Below are positions 53,513-64,000 of a DNA stretch of 64,000 bases, piece after piece. Numbering within the stretch: the stretch's first letter is position 1; each line of letters begins with the position of its first letter. Made by a program: the position numbers and the translations under genes. This DNA comes from Atherix ibis (taxonomy: Eukaryota; Arthropoda; Insecta; Diptera; Athericidae): NCBI GenBank assembly GCA_958298945.1, contig OY282610.1, forward strand, positions 45,515,667 through 45,579,666, read 5' to 3'. The notes beneath the pieces are model-generated. The model had not been told where the DNA came from and searched no databases. It saw only the letters and a program-made list of their open reading frames with translations.

Positions 53513-56499
53513 TTCGAACTAAAATAACCAAGGCCATTTGGTGCAAACTAATAAATATCCTGTCTGTAGTCTTTCTAGAATTACCAGAAGTTTTACATCT
53601 TCTTTTATTCTTTCATATAAAATTCTAAACATACAGAATTTTAACTTCCGCAGTTTATCTAAAAATTAATATCTTTAATAAAAAAAGGGCATTTTTTGTA
53701 ATGTCAAAATTATTCACAAAAATTTGCTATCAAATCAAAGAAAGAATAATATTTATAATATTCGTACTTTTTTTTTAATAGATTATTGTCATTCTGTTAG
53801 TTAATATTTTACAGTCTAAGAGAGTAGACACTGTAAAATTTCTATGAAGCGTTATAATCTGAAATAACGTGTAATTTTTGTATAAATAGTTATTTTGATG
53901 CTTAGAAAAAAACATGATAAATTCGATTTGAATAATTTATTTTTAAATTTCACTTTTTACCGTTTAGTAAATAATTCGAAAGGACATGGAACAGTGTTCA
54001 AAAGAACAATTTATCATGTTTTTTGAAACAGTGCCTGGCTAAGTGTAGCTTAGAACCTGGAAACTTCTTTAAGGCATTGCGTAATTGTATCTTTCTCAAA
54101 CCATTGTGTGATAAGCACAGTTTTATTTATTGTATATCGTCAAAAAATTTAGATAATATGGTAACTTTAGCCAAAAGACCATATGTACCACAGCCATGGA
54201 ACGAAAAACACATAATAACGTATGACTTTGATTTACATAAAAAATAATGAGTGACAAACTGCATTGAAATTTAGGCAGCATCATTAATATACAAAATAAT
54301 CATTTTTTAGGATATGAAAATCCAGAGGCAACTTGAGAAAAATCCTAACATCCTCGTATAGTTATTGGTCCATAATTCTTTGAGTATATGGTCCAATATT
54401 AGGATTTGTTGACATGTGGTTCCAATTATAGGATTGCACGCGCTGCAATGCAATTTCTGCGATCGTTGTTTTCTGACATACCCTCGCTCCCTTGACCCCT
54501 CCCCCTCCATTCACTAAAAGCTACCCAAAAGGAGTTTAAGCTACCATTTTTTAACATATTAAAGGGCAAATTGACATCCTAACTTTTAGGATACTTAAAG
54601 GGTATTCGCGATCCGACCAGCGACAATTAAACAACTTAAAGAAAACAATAAAATTTATCATGGAAATTAATCTATTATTTTGTACATAGAATTGTCAAGT
54701 CTGCATAAATAATTTCGTTTAATTAAATTATTGTTTTTTATTTTTGTCGAAATTTTATTAACTTATCCTTAGAACATCCTTTAAGAGTATAATTTTTTTC
54801 TATGCAATATAATTTTATATAATCATTATTTCACTAATGAACTTAATTTATATTCAAAATCTTACACAAAATAAATTATAAAATAGCAAAAATAAAGAAA
54901 AATTACTTCAGCAAAACCATGTGTCTATAAGACGGGAGAAGGGGAATACCCAGAAATATCCGAACCTCTAGCTGCAAAGAATTTTCTGTTTTCTTAATTT
55001 TTTTTCTTTTTTTTGTAAATATGATTTTTTCTTACTAATAATTTAAATAAAAAAATTAACAACAAAAAAAAGTTAAATAAGTAAAAACAGATTTTGGACA
55101 AGAATTTATCTTAGTAATTTGAGAAATTATTTATTATAATTTCTCAAAACTGGAAATTTTCGGGAAAACATGTATTTTTTAATGACTAAATATATATAAA
55201 AAACAAAACATACTACATTAAGACGAGTACATGTCTAAATAGATAATTTGTTTGCTGAAAAACGAATACAATTTTCTACCAATAATCACTGCATGAGCTA
55301 ATATTATTTATTTTATTATATATATTTTGTTCTTTATTTATAAAGTTAGTATCAATTCTAATAAATAAATAAACTTACTAATCTAAGTAGAATAGACAAT
55401 CTGGACTATTGAAATATGATGATTTGTTTGTTGGGCCATTACTAAAATTTGTTGTCTCTGCGTAAAAGTTTCTTGCTGTATTTCAATCATGTGTCAATTT
55501 CTAACTATATTAAATGTATTTATATACATATATTTATTTACGTTCTTTTATTTTCACATTAATATAATATAGTCTTTAAGTAAATATAAATATTGTATTT
55601 ATTTGAAGAACAACGTACATGTAAAATGTACGTAAACAATACAATTTTGTAGTCGAATACTTTGAGAATAAATAAAATTTTGTAGTCTGGTATTGCGATG
55701 TTAAATATATAATATTTATATATAGTAAAAAGATCATATAGAGAAGATAATTGTAGTAATTATAATTAAATAATATTATTATATTGGCGACCGACTATTT
55801 AAAGTATTATCTACAGACCGTATACAATAAGTTATAATATGTACACTTCTAGAAATGTTTGTGCAGCATCTGGAATATATAATACAAAAGGGAAATAGTT
55901 GATAATATAAAAATGTTCATGTAACCATTAAGGAAATCTTTTGATAAATTTGATTTTTCATATTTGAAGTCCAGATCACTTGGGAATTTTGAAGAAACAA
56001 ACGAAGAAACTCTTTATTTCTTGATATTGGCAGCTGACCCTAACGTGCCACAACTGCTAACTAAGTAAAAAAAAAAGTACTATTCTCTAGATAAATACTT
56101 AAAATCTACAAGAAAATTTCTACACTCACTCATAATTTTCTTTTCAATAAATACTGTTGGCTAATCTGTCATTTCTATAATAAAATGTACGATTGATGAG
56201 AGGTCCTTATTTGTTCTTAAATTCATAGTCGCTTCAAATTGTCTAAACTCTATATAAGTACCATATTATTTGAATATATATAGCGACCATATGAAGATAT
56301 TCTTATTGTACATGAAGTAAAAATATCTTCATTTATGTCACTATCATTATAGATAATTTCTTAACGGCCAACACATTTTATTTTTTATTTTAATCGATTT
56401 TAAGTTCATCCAGTTTCAGTTAAAACATTTCAGAGGGCTTTAATATATTAAGAAAAACCAATAAGCCGAATTGCCGTATATGAGGCTCTGAAAACTCAT
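53513..56499. other. AT-rich stretch, no gene seen
   Basis: 3 kb without recognised genes or elements. Open frames at 54023-54247 (plus) and 54307-54510 (minus) have normal-looking composition but no motif that I recognise. 54300-54610 is less A/T-rich and may be an unidentified repeat. Confidence 0.5.
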
Positions 56500-56785
56500 A
56501 AGTGAGCCATTGTATCAGCGAAAGGTGATTGCCTGGTATGCATTTCGGTCTGACGTTGTTATTTTTTGAAAAGTAGAGACCGTTACCGTCAATTCTGAGC
56601 TCTATGAATTCTGAGGTTTGTTTTGGCCTGTAGCTAAAAATCTTAATTTGAACTATATGCACTTTCAACTGAATGGCGTCACAAGTCAATTTTAACTTTA
56701 TTACGCGAAAATTTCTCATGACACATAATTTCCAGATTTGATGATGTCAATTGACCTCCAAGATCTGGTAAGTTGATTTCAGGGC
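56500..56785. repeat. unassigned dispersed repeat, copy 2
   Basis: Collinear with 25085-25350 (see there). Here the minus strand is open for 99 codons (56719-56420: KLTCDAIQLKVHIVQ, ELRIDGNGLYFSKNN, FSEPHIRQFGLLVFLNI). The shared words on the minus strand support an origin in a coding sequence of unknown type. Confidence 0.68.
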
Positions 56786-56969
56786 ATTTGTAAGCCCACA
56801 TCAATCAAGTAATGGCCAAATTGAAGCCTTAAATATGGGAAAGAGTCATTAAAAATTGCCTCAAAAAGACCGAGTCCAACAAAAAGTTTTATAAAAGTTC
56901 ATTATATAAGAGTGTATTTTTCCATGTCAAAGTTTCTTCATTATAACATAGTTTTATAAAAATCTGTAC

Positions 56970-57510
56970 TTAAATTGTCTTCTGTATAAATAAAAATGAA
57001 TATTTGTCTGTTCGTATGTTCACTATAGACGCCTAAACAGCTCAACGGTTTTTTTTCGTTTCTTTGCATTTTTTTTATTTAAGAAAATATGTTTGTTTAC
57101 ATTTTAAACATTTTTTTCGGATTTTCTATTATATGTTCCTCAACTATTTATAAGTTTTTACGATTTTTAGGTCTTATATGACTTTTATGTGTTTATTTAT
57201 ATTCTCCCACGTAATAACAAATTTATTCAGATATAATTCAGTTATAAAAGCGGCTATGTTTTTAAAGTTATAATTCAGATATGAACGATTTTTCTCAATT
57301 TGCCCTTCGATTTCAAGCGCCTTCAATTTTCAGTGTGCCTTGTCAATAAAGCCACAACTTGCTTTGCCCATGGTTTACTATACGCTACTTGCTCCAGAAT
57401 AGAAATACCAAAAAATTTGTTCGTTTCTGTACCAAATGGAAAGACTAAAAATATTGATACCCTCTTGCATTGCAATAAAATGTTTTTTAACTTAAAATAA
57501 AAACGCATAT
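56970..57510 (+). mobile_element. Helitron remnant, internally deleted
   Basis: The frame at 57300-57500 ends in motifs of the Helitron Rep-helicase C-terminus: PFDFKRLQFSV, then CFAHGLLYATCSRIEIPKNLF and PNGKTKNI (usual form CFSHGQLYVACSRV..P..LFVYAP..KTKN). Between FKRLQF and CFAHG the usual segment with NK.QGQ is deleted. About 300 bases upstream, aaaaatgaatatttgtctg followed by actatagacgcctaaac resembles 5' ends seen in insect Helitron-type repeats, suggesting a deletion derivative. The 3' hairpin and CTRR end were not identified. Confidence 0.82.
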
Positions 57511-57639
57511 TTTTTATTTATTGAGGAGCACATTATTTTAATTAATTTTATTTTGCTAATATTCTGGACTATTTAATCCAATCATTGTCCACTTCTTCTC
57601 ACATTAGGCACTGCTACGATTTTAAATGGTTTTTTTTTG

Positions 57640-59400
57640 GCAGAACTTAGATTAACAGATTTATTTATACCAAACTCAATCACGAACGCTAATATCAAGA
57701 ATAAACTAGTAAAAATGCATTATATTGCTAAGTCACAAACCTTGGGCCAAGGCGCAGTGGTACCGTTCAAGGATGCCAAGTGGCAAGAAAAAACTGAACC
57801 AACCGCAAGGCTAACTGATACAAGAAATCTTCAACTACAATAACGAATTATTTACTGAATATACCAAATAACTGGCAACTAAAACATCATTTTGAATAGT
57901 AAACAAATTAATACTTAAATACAAAAAAGCGGCACATCCACTATGTAATACCGATGCAACCTGGGTAAAAACAGTCAAACAGAAAGCCGATTGGGAAATA
58001 TTTAGCCGACATCTTTAAGCCACACAAAGCCATCCAAGACATTCAGTTTCACGAAAAAATACACACGGTTGTCATTAAGTCCAGATCTTAAGTTCCTCAC
58101 TCTCTCCAAAGTTAAACACCGAATAAATCACCTATCCAACAAAAAAGCCCCAGGATTATGATCACATAACTTCACAAACACTGAAACAAATATCCAATAA
58201 AAAAAAACCCCGTCCTGATAAGCTATATTTATAATGATATCCTCAGCTTTAGAAGCATTATTTTTTCCTTTATTTTATAAGTTTTTTATGATCAAAATGA
58301 TGTCAAAACCCTCCTTTTTCATTTTATATAAAATCCTTGAAAATTTAGTTCTAAAATGTCTTTACCGAATGTGTTATTCCTCAGAATCAGTTTGGACTTA
58401 GAGTTTTAAATATATTCTACTATCCAGCAGTGGCATCGTCAATTACATAAAATGCTCCGTATAGCAACAGGAATACTTCCCGGGCGTATTTTACATTGTT
58501 TCGACCGTGTATGACATGCTGGATTACCTTGAAAACTATAGGGAGGCTCTCCTTCTTAAATCCTATATTTAAGAACGATAATTTTATCCTTTCTTTAGCG
58601 GTTTCCATTAGGGAAGTATTCTAGACCCAGTTGCCTATAACATTTACACCCATTCTATTCCTAATCATAATGATTTTCTAACCGCAACATATGCCAATGA
58701 TATAGCTATCCTTACACATTACAAAGATCTTTCGACAGCCACAACGTTTCTTCAAAGCCACATCGACTTTTTAGAAGCCTGGTTCAAAAAGCGGAAACTG
58801 GGGCTATATGAGCAGAAATGTGCTCATACCACTTTTACACTCTGCCGAGATCAGATTCCTAATAACATACAACCCTAAATGGCACAATATTTCACAGAAA
58901 ACGAACGTTCCTAACGGACGATACAAATAATTAGTCTGCCTCCTTGACAGCAAGTATAAACTGACTATTATTACTATGTGTATAGTATATGGTACTGAAA
59001 CCGATATGGATATCCGTATTTGAACTTTGGGATTCGATTAAGCATTCTAATATCCTTTGACTCCGAATCCTACAATTCCCAAATCCTTCAAAAAATTACC
59101 AACGCTCTATTTTATGTACCAAATAGTATTTATTGTGATCTAAACGTTCCATTCGTTCCCGAATTGTATATCTCCCGTTATAAAAAATTCCATTCGCGTC
59201 TATCCTACCATTCTAATCCTTTAGCTCAAAACCTGCTTACTTCCACCTGTTAATTATACACTAAATAAAAAAATAAAATAAATTATCCCGTTTCAGGAGA
59301 CATCGATGGGTGTCCGCCCCCACACCCCTAATGTCCTAGTATACTATTTTCGTACAAAAAAAAATCTACTCGTTAAAAATTTGATATAACTTTAAATTGA
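57640..59400 (+). pseudogene. jockey LINE copy, degenerate (same family as 33773-36405)
   Basis: Collinear remnants: NSITNANI, KTAAHPLCNTDATWVKT (57925-57985), KKAPGLxxD region (58140), a decayed GVFLDIS..FDRV near 58490-58510, an IPISAG.. scrap, TYANDIAIL (58690-58715; YADD changed to YAND), FTLCRDQIP, and ITNALFYVPNSIYCDLNVPFVPEL with ISRYKKFHSRLSYHSNPL at 59086-59235. The 3' tail keeps catcgatgggtgt at 59303. No clear target-site duplication. Much older than the other two copies. Confidence 0.88.
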
Positions 59401-60274
59401 ATTTAAATTTAAAACCCAAAACATTTTTTTTCCTAAGCCCAAATTGTATAATAAGTTTCACCTACAAGAAGATGCAGAATTTTTTTAAATTTTACCAAAG
59501 AATGTTTTATTTTTTAATTAATTCAATTAATATTTAATTAAAATGGAAAAACTTGACCTAGTTCTAAAATTGAATTTAATATAATAATAATAATATTATA
59601 CGAAATTTTCTATAATATTTTTAATTTGTTTTTCGAATATTTTATAAAACTTTTTTTTTCATCAATAAACAATTTTTACTTAGAAGCAAAGTACTCGTAT
59701 TAGGCTTGAAGTGGTTTTTTATTTTTTTCAGATGCTTTGGTTTATAGATTTCGTCGCAGCGTACATTTTCTTAATTAATCATTTTTTATATTGTACAGGT
59801 AGTTATGGGTATGTGGAAATGAACAGCTTTTAAAGTAAAGTTTTTCGTTATATACTTATTAAAATTTTTGAAAGATACTAATCGTAAAAGCGTGGTCGTT
59901 TGGTTAATAAATCCATTCGCTAATATCATTGAGTTACCTACCCTAAGAAGGGGGCCATAACAAGTACGTATATTGAAGGCAATATTCTGCGAATCATCTT
60001 TAAGATAATAATGTACTCGTATTTAACAATATCTCTGGCATAATGAAGTTGAGCAGCTTTATCACGCATAATTAAAATCTCGTTTCACATTAATTTCTTA
60101 TGGTTACAGGTGAATGGATAGGCTGGTTGGTGGATGATGACAAACGAACTGACAAAGCATGAATGCACACATATCCTGGCTATTTGAAGAACCGCTCTTC
60201 ATAATGGATAAAGATATTCTGCTAACACATGAGCGTCTTAAATGACAGCTACTACCTTTTATGCTAAGTACATG
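59401..60274. other. AT-rich stretch, no gene seen
   Basis: No feature recognised. Confidence 0.6.
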
Positions 60275-60421
60275 CATGAACATAGAAATACAGTATTTTT
60301 CCTATACGAGTTTTAAATAATTTAATTTAGCAGGTGAGTTTTGGTAAGCTTGAATAACTCACCTGCTCAATTAAATTACTTAAGATTCGTATAAGAAAAA
60401 TACTGTATTTCTTAGTTCATG
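60275..60421. repeat. 147-bp hairpin, ~66-bp arms
   Basis: Left arm 60275-60340 (catgaacatagaaatacag ... agcaggtgagtt) pairs with right arm 60356-60421 with about eight mismatches around a 15-nt loop (ttggtaagcttgaat). No coding content. Fold-back MITE or inverted duplication. A transcript would form a long double-stranded stem. Confidence 0.92.
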
Positions 60422-60780
60422 AATGTATAGTTAATGCTTACATATACAAGTGCAGAAAACTCAATTATACACGACTATATCTATGTTGGGGATCAAATCT
60501 TAACCAACCATGCCTTTTCTAAATCGCATGTTTCCTAAATATGATATTTTTAAATCCATTAACCTGATAATAATTATTCAAGTTTGTAACTGATAGCTTT
60601 AACTTTTAGAAGTACTTGTAGATATACTTTATTTACTCTCAAATTAATTACTACCACTTATTGTAATGCAAATTATATAATACATTATCTTAATATAATC
60701 TCATCCAAAAGTATATTATATAAGATCCAAATGCACAAGAGACTCTAAATACTTTTAAAATAATAATTAATATGAATACA
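60422..60780. other. AT-rich stretch, no gene seen
   Basis: No feature recognised. Confidence 0.6.
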
Positions 60781-60851
60781 ACTGACTGATAATGTAAATT
60801 ACGAGTATATGAAAAGATATTTTACAAATTTATCTGACTTTTACGAGTACA
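60781..60851. repeat. inverted-repeat arm (left), host of a mariner insertion
   Basis: ctgactgataatgtaaatta ... gatattttacaaatttatctg is found inverted at 62550-62608, directly on the other side of the mariner at 60854-62542. A third, direct partial copy (taaattatatgaaaagatat) is at 62611-62632. The mariner thus sits at TA in the loop of an AT-rich inverted repeat. Confidence 0.85.
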
Positions 60852-60935
60852 TATTGGGTGTACAACTTAAAAATGCGGGATTTTTTGCAAACTTTGAGTG
60901 TTTACGAGTATTTTGAAAAATTGTTACAATATATT

Positions 60936-62370
60936 TTATTCAAAGTATTGTCCATCGGAAGCCACTACTTTTTCCCATCTTTCTGACAACATATGGATTC
61001 CGCGCGAAAAAAACTGCTCCGGTTTTGAGGCCAAGAATGAATCGAGCCAATTTTTGATGCCCTGTTCCGAAGTGAAGCGAATTCCGGTGAGGGCGTTTTG
61101 CATGGATCTAAACAAATGGTAGTCGGACGGGGCAAGGTCTGGACTATAAGGCGGGTGAGGCAAAACTTCCAAGCCACTGTTTTCTAAATAATTTTTAACC
61201 GGTCTTGCAACAAGAGGCCGAGCGTTGTCATGATGGAAAATTATGGCTTCGTGTCTGGTCGCATATTCCGGGCGTTTTTCGGCCAATGCTCCCTTCAAAC
61301 GGATTAATTGTGTTCGGTAGAGGTCGCCTGTGATCGTGTGGCCCGATTTCAATAGCTCATAATAGATCACACCCTTCTGATCTCACCAAATACAGAGCAT
61401 TACATTGGTGCCATGGATATTTGGCTTTGGCGTTGATTTGGCTGGTTGGCCGGGCTTCACATACGATTTTTTGCGCTTTGGGTTGTCGTAATGAATCCAT
61501 TTTTTTCTGCCGTTCAAGCAGCATTTCGGACATGCAAAATCACCTTTCAACGTCTCTCGGCTTCAATTCATAAGGGACCCAATTTCCTTGCTTTTGGATG
61601 AATCCTGCTGCTTTCAAACGTTTTAAAATGGCTGCTTGAGTGACTCCCAATGATTTTGCAATTTCTTCTTGATTTTGACAACAGTATTCGTCGAGTAATG
61701 CCTAAGATTTTAATCCCCAGTCTTTTTTAACACACGGATTAATTGTGTTCGGTAGAGGTCGCCTGTGATCGTCTGGTCCGATTTCAATAGCTCATAATAG
61801 ATCACACCCTTCTGATCCCACCAAATACAGAGCATTGCCTTGGCGCCATGGATATTTGGCTTTGGCGTTGATTTGGCTGGTTGGCCGGGCTTCACATACG
61901 ATTTTTTACGCTTTGGGTTGTTGTAATGAATCCATTTTTTTCTGCCGTTCAAGCAGCATTTCGGACATGCCAAATCGCCTTTCAACGTCTCTCGGCTTCA
62001 ATTCATATGGGACCCAATTTCCTTGCTTTTGGATGAATCCTGCTGCTTTCAAACGTTTTAAAATGGGTGCTTGAGTGACTCCCAATGATTTTGCAATTTC
62101 TTCTTGATTTCGACAACAGTAATCGTCGATTAATGCCTCCAAATCTTCATCTTCAAACTTTTTTGGCTGACCTGGTCGTTCTTTGTCTTCCGTGTCAAAA
62201 TCACCACTTCTGAACCGCACAAACCATCTCTCGCACGTTGAAATCGATGGAACATATTCAGGATAAGCTTCGGTGAGCAATCGATGTGCTTCAGCTGCAC
62301 TTTTTTTCAAATTGAAGAAGTAAATCAATACTTCCCGCAAATGGGACTTTTTTGGTACGAAATTCGACAT
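60936..62370 (-). pseudogene. mauritiana mariner transposase, duplicated and deleted
   Basis: N-terminal frame 62370-61906: SNFVPKKSHLREVLIYFF, CERWFVRFRSGDFDTEDKER, LGVTQAPILKRLKAAGF, WVPYELKPRD, ending where MLLERQKK loses the segment normally holding the first catalytic Asp (VTGDEK) and shifts frame. The next frame, 61985-61710, has WIHYNNPKRKKSYVKPGQPA and AMLCIWWDQKGVIYYELL. This part is then repeated (61703-61301) by the internal duplication. The last frame, 61370-60936, has FHHDNARPLVARPVKNYL (second Asp), PPYSPDLAPSDYHLFRSM (third Asp) and WEKVVASDGQYFE. Both duplicate blocks carry the same deletion, so the deletion came first. Confidence 0.92.
61301..62137. repeat. 403-bp partial tandem duplication inside a mariner
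   Basis: The block cggattaattgtgttcggt ... to taatgcct occurs at 61301-61703 and 61735-62137. My count is ~15 substitutions, about 4%. The 31-base junction aagattttaatccccagtc... is not part of either copy. Confidence 0.93.
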
Positions 62371-62542
62371 TTTTGAAGCAAAAAAAAACTTTGTTGTTTA
62401 CACTATTTCATTCAATGACTAATCGAGAATGAATGACAGATGTGTAACCTCAAAAATGCCTTATGAGTTATTATTAACACAAACCATGTGTAAAAGTTAT
62501 GCCATCTGTTGGCAATCCCGCATTTTTAAGTTATACACCCAA

Positions 62543-62640
62543 TATATAAAAAACAGATAAATTTGTAAAATATCTTTTACAAATTCATATAATTTACATT
62601 ATCAGTCATGTAAATTATATGAAAAGATATTTACAAATAT
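62543..62640. repeat. inverted-repeat arm (right) and third partial copy
   Basis: 62550-62608 is the inverse of 60781-60840. 62611-62640 repeats part of the left arm in direct orientation and runs straight into the next mariner. Confidence 0.82.
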
Positions 62641-62645
62641 ATATA

Positions 62646-63898
62646 TCAGGTGTAGTAAAAAGAAATCCATTATTTTTGCATTAAATTGAAGGTTTTATTT
62701 AGCATAGTTTTGTTCGATAACTTGTTGCCATTTTGGAGGTAATTTCATAATGCCTCTCTCATAGAAAGCCTCGTTCCTATTGGCAAAAAACTGGGACAGC
62801 CGATTTTCACAATCTTCTCTTGAGGCGAATTTTTTACCTGCAAAATCATTCGTCATAGACAGGAAGAGATGGTAATCACTTGGTGCCAGGTCCGGACTAT
62901 AAGGTGGATGCATAAGAACATCCCAACCAAGATCCCGGAATTTCTGGCGAGTCACTATCGATGTATGCGACCTGGCGTTGTCCTGATGGAACACAATTCC
63001 TCTCCTATTGGCCAAAGCTGGCCGCTTCTGGGCGATTGCTTCTTTCAGACGGTCCAATTGTTGACAGTATAGGTCCGAATTAAGAGTTCGGCCGTAGGGG
63101 AGCAGCTCATAGTAGACGATTCCCTGCCAGTCCCACCAAACACACAGCAAAACCTTCCTGGCTGTCAATCCTGGCTTGACCACCGTTTGCGCCGGGTGAC
63201 CGCGATTTGACCACGGCCGTTGTCGCTTGACGTTGTCATAAGTTACCCACTTTTCATCACCAGTAACCATCCGCTTCAGAAATGGATCGATATTGTTGCG
63301 ATTCAGCAGCGATTCGCAGATGGAAATTTGGTCCATGAGGTTTTTTTGCTATAACTCGTGTGGTACCCATACATCGAGCTTCTTTTTGTATCCAGCCTTA
63401 TTTAAGTGGTTCCAAACGGTTTTTTGTGCAATGTTTAGCTCCTGGGCAATCGAAACAATGCCTACGTGACGGTCGGACTCGACGATTTCCATTATTTTAT
63501 CGACATTTTCGACAATTGGCCTTCCAGAGCGTGGTGCATCTTTGACATCAAAATTACCGGAACGGAATCGACAAAACCGAAATTGCGCATGATTGGCTGT
63601 TACAGTATCAGGACCATAAACACTATTCACATTTTCAGCTGCCTGGCTTGCGTTTTCGCCTTTATCGAATAAAAACTGTAAAATATGGCGTATTTTCTCT
63701 TTGTTGGTGTCCATCTTTGACGCGTGTTAAAAAAATACTGAGTCAAGTAATCACAAAACTGTATTTAAAACTTTCTTAGTACGAAATCTTATGTTTCTAA
63801 TGCCATCTAGTGCAACTCGATCGCACTTTTACAACGGGAGATACAAACTCTTAAAGCCATCTATTGGCAAAATAATGGATTACTTTTTACTACACTTA
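62646..63898 (-). mobile_element. near-complete mariner, one stop codon
   Basis: Ends tcaggtgtagtaaaaag and inverted taagtgtagtaaaaag, TA on both sides (62644-62645, 63899-63900). 1253 bp. Transposase frame nearly complete on the minus strand. Confidence 0.93.
62695..63714 (-). pseudogene. mariner transposase, single amber stop
   Basis: The frame runs from MDTNKEKIRHILQFLF at 63714 to the stop at 62695 in one phase, interrupted only by TAG at 63349-63351 (in ..VPHEL*QKNLMDQ; relatives have T or similar there). Total about 339 codons. N-terminal DNA-binding part: FCRFRSGNFDVKDAPRSGRP and ELNIAQKTVWNHLNKAGY. The first catalytic Asp is in MVTGDEKWVTYDN, the second in VFHQDNARSHTS, the third in YSPDLAPSDYHLF. 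All three are intact. Related to the older copy at 8949-10986. Inactive unless the stop is read through; the downstream ATG in NLMDQ could start only the catalytic half. Confidence 0.94.
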
Positions 63899-63900
63899 TA

Positions 63901-64000
63901 TATTTAATATTCGTAGAAAAAAAAATTTCAATTGAGTTTATCAAACAATATTAATTTAAGAAAATAAAAAATTGTTACAATTGTGATTTCTTGGTTAAAA
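63901..64000. other. AT-rich end of window
   Basis: No feature recognised. Confidence 0.6.

Larger units (their letters stand above)
60854..62542 (-). mobile_element. mauritiana (Mos1-like) mariner with internal duplication
   Basis: TIRs ttgggtgtacaacttaaaaa (60854 on) and inverted ttgggtgtataacttaaaaa (to 62542), TA at 60852-60853 and 62543-62544. The length of 1689 bp exceeds the usual ~1.28 kb because 61301-61703 is repeated at 61735-62137 with about 15 differences, separated by a 31-base junction piece. Confidence 0.94.

Noticed and set aside
54023..54510. Possible small exon-like frames of less AT-rich composition
   Set aside because: No family resemblance or splice structure that I can defend; listed only as part of an unassigned stretch.
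1..64000. tRNA, rRNA, riboswitch, bacterial promoter or operon features
   Set aside because: None could be supported; the content is a eukaryotic repeat-rich region.

Overview
This is a eukaryotic, strongly AT-rich window, and the sequence points to an insect. No host gene, rRNA, tRNA, operon or prokaryotic feature can be supported. What can be recognised is a graveyard of arthropod transposable elements: mariner elements of several subgroups, a related IS630/Tc1-like DNA-transposon group, a Tc1 scrap, a piggyBac remnant, a Helitron remnant, jockey-clade LINEs, R1-clade LINEs and a third LINE type. The mix of Himar1-like (irritans) and Mos1-like (mauritiana) mariners with R1 and jockey LINEs suits an insect, perhaps a fly, but the window alone cannot fix the order.

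Layout. 1-3.2 kb: R1-clade LINE scraps around a mariner with unusually long terminal inverted repeats (TIRs). 4.3-5.5 kb: a second mariner with extended TIRs. 6.5-11.6 kb: an IS630-like relic, a mariner carrying a nested irritans mariner (itself carrying a 176-bp insertion), and another IS630-like relic. 12.1-14.0 kb: a decayed tandem repeat split by a 5'-truncated jockey LINE. 15.4-17.8 kb: a large degenerate irritans mariner holding an IS630-like relic and a 65-bp satellite. 20.5-25.1 kb: an R1-clade LINE with repeated 3' tail units, one split by a full-length irritans mariner. 25-31.9 kb: an unassigned dispersed repeat, piggyBac and jockey relics, a Mos1-like deletion derivative and a hairpin. 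31.9-36.4 kb: an irritans mariner with an open frame but no left TIR, then the longest jockey LINE (endonuclease to reverse transcriptase, RT). 36.8-40.5 kb: a CAGGGTG-ended IS630-like element and another full-length irritans mariner. 42.3-51.4 kb: LINE tails, a degenerate irritans mariner, a jockey LINE inside an older relic, a Tc1 scrap and an IS630-like relic. 52.5-53.5 kb: second copy of the long-TIR mariner. 56.5-59.4 kb: second copy of the unassigned repeat, a Helitron remnant and a jockey relic. 60.3-63.9 kb: a 147-bp hairpin, then two mariners, the first sitting in the loop of an AT-rich inverted repeat.

How they relate. Nesting gives a relative history: old IS630, R1, jockey and mariner copies were hit later by a young irritans family that starts MEKS(E/K)F. 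This family has four copies here; three keep a long open transposase frame and two of those keep both TIRs and TA duplications. Three jockey insertions have exact target-site duplications typical of target-primed reverse transcription. The most unusual observation is that two different mariner families have TIRs extended to about 150-220 bp that run into the coding region and cut off the transposase C-terminus.
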